From an uncultured Bacilli bacterium (lineage in GTDB: Bacteria; Bacillota_I; Bacilli_A; RF39; UBA660), in contig CANPXB010000001.1 of the NCBI GenBank assembly GCA_947585595.1, forward strand, positions 1 to 64,000: a stretch of DNA of 64,000 nucleotides, in the 5' to 3' direction. Below, one piece after another: positions 50,363 through 58,615 of this stretch (position 1 is the stretch's first letter; each line of letters starts with the position of its first letter). Both the position numbers and the translations under genes were made by a program. Below the pieces are notes generated by a model. That model saw only the letters and a list, made by a program, of their open reading frames with translations. It made no database searches and was not told the origin of the DNA.

Positions 50363-51206
50363 AACTGAATATACTCGTTCTTTAATTGCTAAAATGCTTG
50401 ATAGTAAAGTTATATTAGTTAATGAAAAACCAGAAAAAGCTTCTTATAAAGTTAAAGAAAATGATGAAATAATAATACCTGACGATTACGTTAAAGAAGT
50501 TGATATTACTCCAACTAAGATGGACTTAGATATCGTCTATGAAGATGATGACTTAATGATTATTAATAAACCAAGTGGTTTAGTTGTTCATCCTGGTAGT
50601 GGTAATTATGATCATACTTTAGTTAATGGTCTTATGTATTATACTGATAATCTAAGTGATATAAACGGTGAAGAAAGACCAGGTATCGTTCATCGTATAG
50701 ATAAAGATACTTCTGGTTTATTAGTTGTTGCTAAGAATAATAAAACTCATGCTATCTTAACGGATTATTTTAAAGATCATGAAAATATTAAAAGAGAGTA
50801 TATTGCTTTAATATGTGGTGAATTTCCTCATGACTCAGCAACGATTGATGCCCCAATTGGCAGAGATCCTAAAGACCGTAAAAAAATGGCTGTTGTTGCT
50901 GAAAACTCCAAACCAGCCATTACTTACTTAAAAGTCTTAAAAAGATATAAAGGCTATACTTTAGTTAGTTTAGTCTTAAAAACTGGTCGTACTCATCAAA
51001 TCAGAGTTCATATGCAATATATTGGTTATCCCATCTATAATGATCCTGTATATAATACTAAGAGTGCTACTGAGTTCGGCCAATTTCTTCATTCAGCTAA
51101 AATTGACTTTATTCATCCTATTACTAAAGAACATCTTCATTTCGAATGTCCTTTACCAGAATATTTTCAAAACTTTATAGATTCATTAGAAACAAATCAA
51201 AAATAA
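50304..51206 (+). CDS. rluD: 23S rRNA pseudouridine synthase, RluD family
   Basis: S4 domain; INKPSGLVVHPG, GIVHRIDKDTSGLLVVAKN, KTGRTHQIRVH. Confidence 0.95.
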   Translation: MKITVLEKTNERLDKYLASKTEYTRSLIAKMLDSKVILVNEKPEKASYKVKENDEIIIPDDYVKEVDITPTKMDLDIVYEDDDLMIINKPSGLVVHPGSGNYDHTLVNGLMYYTDNLSDINGEERPGIVHRIDKDTSGLLVVAKNNKTHAILTDYFKDHENIKREYIALICGEFPHDSATIDAPIGRDPKDRKKMAVVAENSKPAITYLKVLKRYKGYTLVSLVLKTGRTHQIRVHMQYIGYPIYNDPVYNTKSATEFGQFLHSAKIDFIHPITKEHLHFECPLPEYFQNFIDSLETNQK

Positions 51207-51510
51207 GATAAAAAATAAAGACAATATATATTAAGTAGGGCATTGAAAACAACTTATACTTATCATAAGTCATTCTTATTTCAAAACTTAAAAATATTGT
51301 ATTTACAAGTAAAAAGAATATATTAACTAAACTAAATAAATAATCTTTATAATAGAAGAAAAAGATTAAAAAAGAAAAAGATAAGATAAAATTCGATAAG
51401 ACAAAGAAAAACAAATCATTCTTCATCTTTTTCTCATAGATAATATGACAAAATAAAAAAGATAATAAAAGTAAAACAACGACATATAAACCAACTAAGA
51501 TTACAAGCAT
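51175..51510 (-). CDS. Hypothetical small membrane protein
   Basis: GAGGTGAAG SD before ATG (MLVILVGLYVVVLLLL); 3' end overlaps rluD antiparallel. Confidence 0.55.
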   Translation of the reverse strand: MLVILVGLYVVVLLLLSFLFCHIIYEKKMKNDLFFFVLSNFILSFSFLIFFFYYKDYLFSLVNIFFLLVNTIFLSFEIRMTYDKYKLFSMPYLIYIVFIFYLIFDLFLMNL

Positions 51511-51655
51511 GATCTTCACCTCATAGTTAATCATATTAAAAAGACGTAAAACTATGAATGAAATATCTTGCAAATATTTTACTTAACAGCTATCATATTA
51601 ATTAATCTTTACGAGTAATTAAATTTATAATAAAATTATAGATAGGAGGAATTTT

Positions 51656-52831
51656 ATGAGTACAATTGTAATGAATACAAAAGATGAAGTAATCATGAAG
51701 TTAGTCCATTATTTTATCACCGAGGGAAATTATAATCCTATCGTTGTTAATGGTGTTAAAGATGAAATATGGTTAGAAAATACTGATGGACCTTATCGTA
51801 TCGTTCGTATCAATTCTAATAATATTTTTAATAAAGAACAACTTGAATATGACAATTATAAAATTGAAAGTATTGTCCGTCAGATTAAGAAGAAAACCTT
51901 ATCATTTAATGTTAATACTTTAAATATTTTATTAGATGTTAATGAAGATTTAAAACTAGAAGAAACTAAGAATATTAAACCTGTTTCTTTAGTTGGTAGT
52001 GATTTAAATATTACAAATGAAGGTATTTTAGAAGCTTTTCCTAATATTAATGAAAAACTTTTAAAAGATACAAATGGAGTTGAATTAATTTTGAATGTTA
52101 CAAAGGATATAAATCAAAAAACGGAAAAAGATAATATGTTATATGAAAGAACTTTCCGTCCTAAAAAAATTGTTGTTACTTATCTCTTAATCCTTGCTTG
52201 TGTTATTATGTTTGGTCTTACTTGTTTAAAAGGTGGTCAAGCATTTATTGCTGGTGATGATAACCATTATGTTGCTAATATCTTAGGTCAGATGGGTGGC
52301 GATAATGTTCGATTAGTTCAAAGTGGTGAAATATGGCGTTTATTTACTTCCATGTTCTTACATGCTTCAATAATCCACTTATTAGTTAATATGTATTCTC
52401 TAAATGTCTTAGGTCGTCAAATTGAAACCTTCCTTGGTAAAACTAAACTAATTATTATTTACTTAGTAAGTGGTCTATGTGGTAGTTTATTATCTGTTGC
52501 CACTATGGATACTAATATTATTGCTGTTGGTGCTTCAGGTGCTATCTTTGGTTTAGCTGGAGCTTTACTATATTTTGGTTATCACTATCGTACTTACTTA
52601 GGAGATGCCTTAAAAAGACAAATAATACCCGTTATTGTTATTAACTTAATAATAGGTAGTATGATTAGTGGTGTAGATAACTTCTGTCATATAGGTGGCT
52701 TAGTCGGTGGTATCCTAATAACGATGGCCTTAGGTATTGATGGTCGATCTAAAACCTATGAAAAAGTAAATGGCGTTATATGTTTACTTATCTTCGTTGC
52801 CATTCTTATTTACGCAATATTCTTTAAATAA
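51656..52831 (+). CDS. Rhomboid family intramembrane serine protease (GluP-like)
   Basis: GEIWRLFTSMFLHASIIHLLVNMYSLNVLG, VGASGAIFGLAGALL, HIGGLVGG. Confidence 0.95.
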   Translation: MSTIVMNTKDEVIMKLVHYFITEGNYNPIVVNGVKDEIWLENTDGPYRIVRINSNNIFNKEQLEYDNYKIESIVRQIKKKTLSFNVNTLNILLDVNEDLKLEETKNIKPVSLVGSDLNITNEGILEAFPNINEKLLKDTNGVELILNVTKDINQKTEKDNMLYERTFRPKKIVVTYLLILACVIMFGLTCLKGGQAFIAGDDNHYVANILGQMGGDNVRLVQSGEIWRLFTSMFLHASIIHLLVNMYSLNVLGRQIETFLGKTKLIIIYLVSGLCGSLLSVATMDTNIIAVGASGAIFGLAGALLYFGYHYRTYLGDALKRQIIPVIVINLIIGSMISGVDNFCHIGGLVGGILITMALGIDGRSKTYEKVNGVICLLIFVAILIYAIFFK

Positions 52832-52837
52832 AAAAAA

Positions 52838-52860
52838 TTCATATCATTATATGAACTTTT
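52838..52860. terminator. Bidirectional terminator between convergent genes
   Basis: TTCATAT-catt-ATATGAA with A/T tracts. Confidence 0.7.
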
Positions 52861-52868
52861 TATTTGTT

Positions 52869-53489
52869 TTAAATATTACGATATAAACCGATAGCTTTAC
52901 CTAAGATTGTACAACTATCTAAAATAATAGGGCTCATTGTATCATTTTCTGGTTGTAATCTAATATGATCTTTCTCTTTATAAAAAGTCTTTAATGTTAC
53001 TTCACCATCTGATGTCATAGCTACAACTATCTCCCCATTACGAGCAACACCTTGTCTTTGGACAATGATAATATCCCCATCATAAATACCTTTATTAATC
53101 ATTGATTCACCATTAGCTTCTAAAGTAAAAATCGTTTCTTTAGGAGGAATTAAATTAGCTGGTAGGGTAAACCATTCATCAGGGTTTTCAATAGCTTCAA
53201 TTGGATTACCACAAGCTACTTTACCAAGTAAAGGTACTTTAACTAAATCTTCATTCTTCTTTGCGTATTCATTCTCCCCAACAATTTCAATTGTTCTAAA
53301 TTTCGAATTAGCTTTACGAATACATCCCGCATCTTCTAACTTCTTTAAATGTGAGTGAACAGTCGCAGGAGAAGATAAACCTAAAGCCGCTCCAATCTCT
53401 CTCGTTGAAGGTGGATATCCATGATCAACAACGTATTTCTTTATATAGTTAAGAACATCTTCTTGTCTTTTAGTAATATTCTTTTCCAT
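52869..53489 (-). CDS. lexA: LexA repressor
   Basis: ITKRQEDVLNYIKKYVVDHGYPPSTREIGAALGLSSPATVHSHLKKLEDAG; ESMINKGIYDGDIIIVQRQ; TLKTFYKE; GGAGG SD. Confidence 0.97.
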   Translation of the reverse strand: MEKNITKRQEDVLNYIKKYVVDHGYPPSTREIGAALGLSSPATVHSHLKKLEDAGCIRKANSKFRTIEIVGENEYAKKNEDLVKVPLLGKVACGNPIEAIENPDEWFTLPANLIPPKETIFTLEANGESMINKGIYDGDIIIVQRQGVARNGEIVVAMTSDGEVTLKTFYKEKDHIRLQPENDTMSPIILDSCTILGKAIGLYRNI

Positions 53490-53533
53490 ATTCAACCTCC
53501 AATAACATCATAACATAACCAAGCAGAGAAGTC

Positions 53534-53653
53534 AAACAAATGTTTATTTTTCAACTTTTTTCCATCATAAAAACGACTTGTCAAATAAAAATGTCAAAAT
53601 ACAAACAAATGTTTTAAATATCTATTGACACAAACAAGCGTATGTAATATGAT
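53534..53653. promoter_or_regulatory. Divergent lexA / small-ORF control region with three LexA-box-like dyads
   Basis: AAACAAATGTTT at 53534 and 53603, AAACAAGCGTAT at 53632; + promoter TTGACA 53625 N17 TATGAT 53648; - strand TTGACT N17 TATGAT for lexA. Confidence 0.7.
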
Positions 53654-53678
53654 AAAGATGGTAAAAGGAGTGAGGAAA

Positions 53679-53819
53679 ATGAAAAATAGTGAAACAATTA
53701 AGAATGTGGCAGGAGTTATAGTTCTATACTTAATCATCATTCTTGGTGTTATTGCTGTTGATGCTCGAATGGAGGTTATTAATAGCAGAACAACCAATGT
53801 TGCTTCATTAGGAAATTAA
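53679..53819 (+). CDS. 46-aa single-TM protein divergent from lexA, candidate SOS-induced YneA-position protein
   Basis: MKNSETIKNVAGVIVLYLIIILGVIAVDARMEVINSRTTNVASLGN; AAAAGGAGTG SD; promoter and downstream terminator. Confidence 0.75.
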   Translation: MKNSETIKNVAGVIVLYLIIILGVIAVDARMEVINSRTTNVASLGN

Positions 53820-53842
53820 TATCAGGTATCTGATATTTTTTC
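53820..53842 (+). terminator. Intrinsic terminator
   Basis: TATCAG-gtat-CTGATA-TTTTTT. Confidence 0.75.
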
Positions 53843-53892
53843 TATTTTAAAAAAAAATAATATAGTGTATAATCAACATAAGAGGTTATAAT

Positions 53893-55032
53893 ATGAAAAA
53901 AAGAATTTTATTAACTTATGCAATGTATGGTAATGGACATCGTGCTATCGCTGAATACATTCAAAGTTATTTTAAAAAGCAAGATCCTGAACTTGAAATT
54001 CTTGCGATAGATTTATTAAAATACTCAACACCTATCTTAGGTCGTATGAGTCAAAAAGTAACTGATTTCTTTTTATTAAAATTCCCCCTTGGTTGGTCAT
54101 TCATCTATGATATCTTTGATACTAAAATAAGTGCTGCTCTAGCTAACCATACCAGTATGAGCTTATTTAAAAATAAAAGGATGAAAAAAATAATTAGTGA
54201 TTTTAATCCTGATATGACTATATCTACCCATTTCTTTGGTAGTAGTTTAATTGAATACTATAATCGTAAAGGTGTTATTAATTCTAAACTTATTACCGTA
54301 GTTACTGATTATGAAGCTCATAGTTTATGGTTAAGAGGTTATAAAAATGAACAAGCTATCTTTGTTGGTGATAAAGACGAAGTTAACTACTTAGTTAAAA
54401 AAGGTGTTAAAAGAAGTATTATTAAACCATATGGTATTCCAATTCATCCAACTACTAGTGTCGATTTTGATGTTATTAAAGCCACCGAAAAATATGGCTT
54501 TGATGGAACTCGTCCTATCTGTTTATTCTTTGGTGGTGGCGGTAATGGTGGAACCCATTCACTACCATATATTCGTAAAATAATAAAAAGTAATTTAAAT
54601 ATCGATTTTATTTATGTTGCTGGTAAAAATCAAGCTGCTAAAGATAAAGTCGATAAGTGGATTAAAGAATATAATATTAAAAATATGAAAACATTAGGTT
54701 TTGTTAACAATGTACCTGAACTATTACAAATATGTGACTTTGTTGTTTCTAAACCAGGTGGAGCACAAACTACAGAAAGCTTATATTTTAAAAAACCTGT
54801 TATTATGATTAACTGTAGTGGTGGTCAAGAAGTAGGTAATATTAAATACTTTGAAAAACATGGTTATGGTAAACGTTTTAGAACTTCATTTATGTTTAAT
54901 AAATATATGCAACGTATTTCTGATAATCCAAAATTAATTGAAGATATGCAAAAAAACATGGCTTCTAACACAAATGATAAAGCCATGGAAAAACTTTATG
55001 CAGTTGCTATGAAGCACTTAAAGGAGAAGTAA
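53893..55032 (+). CDS. MGDG synthase/UgtP-like glycosyltransferase
   Basis: LLTYAMYGNGHRAIAEYIQSYF, FFGGGGNGGTH, VSKPGGAQTTESLYFKKPVI. Confidence 0.88.
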   Translation: MKKRILLTYAMYGNGHRAIAEYIQSYFKKQDPELEILAIDLLKYSTPILGRMSQKVTDFFLLKFPLGWSFIYDIFDTKISAALANHTSMSLFKNKRMKKIISDFNPDMTISTHFFGSSLIEYYNRKGVINSKLITVVTDYEAHSLWLRGYKNEQAIFVGDKDEVNYLVKKGVKRSIIKPYGIPIHPTTSVDFDVIKATEKYGFDGTRPICLFFGGGGNGGTHSLPYIRKIIKSNLNIDFIYVAGKNQAAKDKVDKWIKEYNIKNMKTLGFVNNVPELLQICDFVVSKPGGAQTTESLYFKKPVIMINCSGGQEVGNIKYFEKHGYGKRFRTSFMFNKYMQRISDNPKLIEDMQKNMASNTNDKAMEKLYAVAMKHLKEK

Positions 55033-55100
55033 GATACTTCTTCTTTTTCTATTTACTAATAAAAAAATATTGGTATAATTAAGAATAGGAGAGTGATGTT

Positions 55101-57083
55101 ATGAACCCTGATTCAACTCATTCATTAAATAGCTTAAGAATCCTAAGTATCGATATGATATCCTATGCCAAAAGCGGTCACCCTGGTATTTGTCTAGGTG
55201 CTGCACCGATTATTTTCTCAGCCTATGTCGATAATTTAAATATTCATCCTGGAGATCCTAAATGGCCGAATCGTGATCGCTTTGTTATGAGTGCTGGCCA
55301 TGGATCTGCTTTATTATATGCCATGCTTTTTATGGCTGGTTATGATATTTCAATTGATGACTTAGTTGATTTCCGTAAAATAGATTCTAAAACGCCAGGT
55401 CATCCAGAATATGGTATAACACCTGGGGTTGAAACTTCAACTGGTCCATTAGGACAAGGCTTTGCTAATGCCGTAGGTATGGCCATTGCTGAAAAATATC
55501 TTCAAACTTTACTTGAAGAAGAAATTCCTAAACAAAAGCTAATTAATTACTATGTCTATGCTTTAGTAGGTGATGGTGATTTAATGGAAGGTGTTGCTAA
55601 TGAAGCTGCTTCCTTAGCTGGAACTTTAGGTCTAGATAACTTAATTGTCCTATACGATTCTAATGATATTACTTTAGATGGTGAGTTAAAAAAAGCTAAT
55701 ACTGAAAATATTATTCAAAAATTCATCACGCTTGGTTGGGAAGTCGACTTTGTTCCTGAAGGTAATGATGTTCGTGAAATAGATAAAGCTATTACTCGTG
55801 CTAAAGTAAATAAAAAACCAACCTTAATTGAAATTAAAACAGTTATTGGTCGTGGATCTTACTATGAAGGTAAAAACCTAGTTCATGGTAAACCTTTAAA
55901 TAAAGATGATATGATTAATATTCGTAAAAAATATAATATTTCAACTAATACTATGGAAATAACTGAAAATGCCGTTAAATATGTTCGTGAATCAATTAAA
56001 GCTCGTACAGAACTTAATTATAAAAATTGGCAAAGTTATTTTACTAGTATCAAAAATAGTAACCCTAATGAAAACTTAAAAAAATTACTTGATTTCATCG
56101 AAACCGGTGAAGTTAATATTCCATTTAGTAGTAGTAACTTTAAAATTCAAAATAACTATAGTGAAGAATTACGTGAATCTAACTCTAAAATGATGAATAT
56201 AATTAGTGACCGTAATAAATTATTCTTAGGTGGTAGTGCTGACTTAGCTACATCTTGTCATACTGGTCTTTTAAAAGAAGTAGATTTCAGTAAAAAAGAT
56301 AATATGGGCCGTAACATTAACTTTGGTGTTCGTGAACATGCTATGGGAGCTATCTTAAATGGTCTTGCTTTATCTGGTTTCCGTGTCTTTGGTTCAACTT
56401 TCTTAGTTTTCTCTGATTACTTAAAACCAGCTCTTCGTATGAGTGCTTTAATGAATCTTCCTGTTACCTATATCTTTACTCATGACTCTGTAACAATCGG
56501 TCAAGACGGTCCAACTCATGAACCAATTGAACAACTAGCTATGTTAAGAACAACTCCTAACTTAACAGTCTTCCGTCCTGCGGATATCAATGAAGTTATT
56601 GGTTGTTGGGATTATATCTTAGAAAATAAAAAACCAGTTGCTTTAGTTCTCTCTAAAGAAGAAGCCCATATCCTAGATGGTACAGATGGTGAATCAGTAA
56701 AAAAAGGTGCTTACATAATTCGTAAAGAAACCCAAAGACTAGATGCTGTCTTAGTTAGTACGGGTATTGATTTAACAACCACATACTTAATATCTGAAGA
56801 ACTAAGAAGTAAAGGTATCGATACCCGTTTAGTATCGATGCCATCAGTTGACTTATTCTTAAACCAAAGTAAAGAATATCAAAATTCCATAATTCCTCCA
56901 AATGCTAAAGTCTTTACTGTCGAAGCTAGTTCAACCTTACCTTGGTATCGTTTTGCATCTCCTGATTGTGCTATTGGTATTGATACCTTTGGTTATAGTG
57001 GAAAAAAAGACGATGTCTTAAAGAAAGTCGGATTCGATTACGTTACCATCCTTCATAAAATAGAAGAAAATATTAAAAATTAA
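55101..57083 (+). CDS. tkt: Transketolase
   Basis: AKSGHPGICLGAAPI, HGSALLYAMLF, GDGDLMEGVANEAASLAG, NFGVREHAMGAILNGLAL, TFLVFSDYLKPALRMSALM. Confidence 0.97.
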   Translation: MNPDSTHSLNSLRILSIDMISYAKSGHPGICLGAAPIIFSAYVDNLNIHPGDPKWPNRDRFVMSAGHGSALLYAMLFMAGYDISIDDLVDFRKIDSKTPGHPEYGITPGVETSTGPLGQGFANAVGMAIAEKYLQTLLEEEIPKQKLINYYVYALVGDGDLMEGVANEAASLAGTLGLDNLIVLYDSNDITLDGELKKANTENIIQKFITLGWEVDFVPEGNDVREIDKAITRAKVNKKPTLIEIKTVIGRGSYYEGKNLVHGKPLNKDDMINIRKKYNISTNTMEITENAVKYVRESIKARTELNYKNWQSYFTSIKNSNPNENLKKLLDFIETGEVNIPFSSSNFKIQNNYSEELRESNSKMMNIISDRNKLFLGGSADLATSCHTGLLKEVDFSKKDNMGRNINFGVREHAMGAILNGLALSGFRVFGSTFLVFSDYLKPALRMSALMNLPVTYIFTHDSVTIGQDGPTHEPIEQLAMLRTTPNLTVFRPADINEVIGCWDYILENKKPVALVLSKEEAHILDGTDGESVKKGAYIIRKETQRLDAVLVSTGIDLTTTYLISEELRSKGIDTRLVSMPSVDLFLNQSKEYQNSIIPPNAKVFTVEASSTLPWYRFASPDCAIGIDTFGYSGKKDDVLKKVGFDYVTILHKIEENIKN

Positions 57084-57088
57084 TTAAT

Positions 57089-57095
57089 TTCGACA
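57089..57095. promoter_or_regulatory. Spo0A-box-like sequence upstream of sirA-like gene
   Basis: TTCGACA = reverse complement of the 0A-box core TGTCGAA; context TATTTTGTCGAAAT on - strand. Confidence 0.55.
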
Positions 57096-57103
57096 AAATA
57101 AAC

Positions 57104-57138
57104 CACCAATAAGCGTTATCTTCTTATTGGTGATTTTT
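57104..57138 (+). promoter_or_regulatory. Terminator-like hairpin with sirA-like Shine-Dalgarno in its 3' arm
   Basis: Perfect 10-bp stem CACCAATAAG/CTTATTGGTG then ATTTTT; GGTGA SD 57129-57133, ATG 57140. Confidence 0.7.
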
Positions 57139-57139
57139 A

Positions 57140-57553
57140 ATGCGTACATACTATGTTTTTAAAATTAAAGAACCATATTGTAATTTAACTAAATCTTGTC
57201 CTTATAATTTATATAAAACTTTAGAAAGTATCTATTATTTAAATAATGATCAAATAAAAGTAGCATATAACTTCTTTAGTCAGATAAGAGATTACTTTAA
57301 TAAAGATAATTTAGATTATAACTTATATGAACGTTATAAAAATAAAGATAATTATACTAAAATGAACTATACCCATATGATATATGATTATTTTACCAAA
57401 GAAAAAACCAAATTAATAATAAATAAATCATATCTTTATCTTAAATCAACTAAAGAAGTTCCAACTTTTTTAAAAGTCCTTTCTAAAAAAGATCGTCTCT
57501 TTGTCTGTGACTTTATTAACAAAGATTACTTTTGGTTAGAACAAATTCAATAA
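57140..57553 (+). CDS. sirA: SirA-like sporulation inhibitor of replication
   Basis: YYVFKIKEPY start and VCDFINKDYFWLEQI end resemble SirA; gene order tkt-sirA-yneF as in Bacillus. Confidence 0.65.
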   Translation: MRTYYVFKIKEPYCNLTKSCPYNLYKTLESIYYLNNDQIKVAYNFFSQIRDYFNKDNLDYNLYERYKNKDNYTKMNYTHMIYDYFTKEKTKLIINKSYLYLKSTKEVPTFLKVLSKKDRLFVCDFINKDYFWLEQIQ

Positions 57554-57608
57554 GTATTGTTAAATAATTAAATATTTAGTAAAATAAACATACAAAGGAG
57601 TGATATAA

Positions 57609-57818
57609 ATGCTTGCAGATATATTACAAGTCGGAGCCGGTCTTATTATCGGTTTAATAATTGGTTTCTTTGTTGCCAGATATTTCTTTAAAAAACAAAT
57701 TGAACAAAATCCTCCAATTAATGAAAAAATGATTGAAGCGATGATGAGTGGAATGGGTCGAAAACCTAGTCAAAAACAAGTCCGCCAAATAATGCAACAA
57801 ATGAATCGTTACAAATAA
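57609..57818 (+). CDS. yneF: YneF family (UPF0154) protein
   Basis: GLIIGFFVARYFFKKQIEQNPPINEKMIEAMMSGMGRKPSQKQVRQIMQQM. Confidence 0.95.
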   Translation: MLADILQVGAGLIIGLIIGFFVARYFFKKQIEQNPPINEKMIEAMMSGMGRKPSQKQVRQIMQQMNRYK

Positions 57819-57913
57819 CAACTTAAAATTAAGTTGTTTTTTTCTTAAACTTATTGTCAAAATAGGTATATTTATGTTATTCTTAATATGCATAGAATAA
57901 TAAGAGGTGGCAT

Positions 57914-58519
57914 ATGAATTTACTTAGTATTATTGATAAATTATATGAAAATGATAACTTTGTAACAATTCTAATTATAGCTATTGTTGTCTTAGTTATT
58001 TTATTTATTATTGTTTTAATTTTAGGACTTAAAGATGCAGCTAAATCTAAAAAGCCTAAGAAATTAAAAGAAGAAGAGGTTAAAGACATTACTTTTGAAG
58101 AAGGCGTTAAAGAACCTATTGAAAAAGAAGATGTTACTTTTGAAACTCCAGTTTTAACTAAGAATCTTGAAGATTTTAAAAAAAGTTTTGAAGAAGAAAT
58201 TCAAAAAGATCAAGATGTTGAAGTTAGAACAACTGCTCATAGTACCTTAAGTGAATCAACTAAACCAGTTAAGATTTTAGATATTAATGTTATCGAAGAT
58301 ACAGCTGTTATAACCCCAGTTACAGAAGAGGAAGTTAGTGTTCCAACTAAAGAAAAAGAGAAGGTTACACCTAAAGAAGAAAAAGAAGAAGTTAAAGAGG
58401 AAGAAAAAATTATAACTCGTGACGTTGATAAAAAAGAAATATTTAAAAGTAAAAAAGAACCAGTTGAAGAAAAAATTGAAGATGATAAACTTCATTTTAT
58501 CGATGACGATGAGTTTTAA
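57914..58519 (+). CDS. Membrane-anchored Lys/Glu-rich protein
   Basis: N-terminal TM then charged low-complexity tail. Confidence 0.65.
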   Translation: MNLLSIIDKLYENDNFVTILIIAIVVLVILFIIVLILGLKDAAKSKKPKKLKEEEVKDITFEEGVKEPIEKEDVTFETPVLTKNLEDFKKSFEEEIQKDQDVEVRTTAHSTLSESTKPVKILDINVIEDTAVITPVTEEEVSVPTKEKEKVTPKEEKEEVKEEEKIITRDVDKKEIFKSKKEPVEEKIEDDKLHFIDDDEF

Positions 58520-58537
58520 AAAAGTCCGAATATATGG

Positions 58538-58578
58538 GAGTTATTTGACATTTTAAACTGTCAAAACTCTTTTTTTTT
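58538..58578 (+). terminator. Intrinsic terminator
   Basis: GAGTTaTTTGACA...TGTCAAAACTC followed by T9. Confidence 0.8.
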
Positions 58579-58615
58579 GCTTGTCATTTATGATATACTA
58601 ACTATGGTGAATTAT

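Noticed and set aside
58277-58495. Phe-rich minus-strand ORF
   Set aside because: Mirror of the GAA/AAA-rich Lys/Glu tail on the + strand; no SD or family signal.
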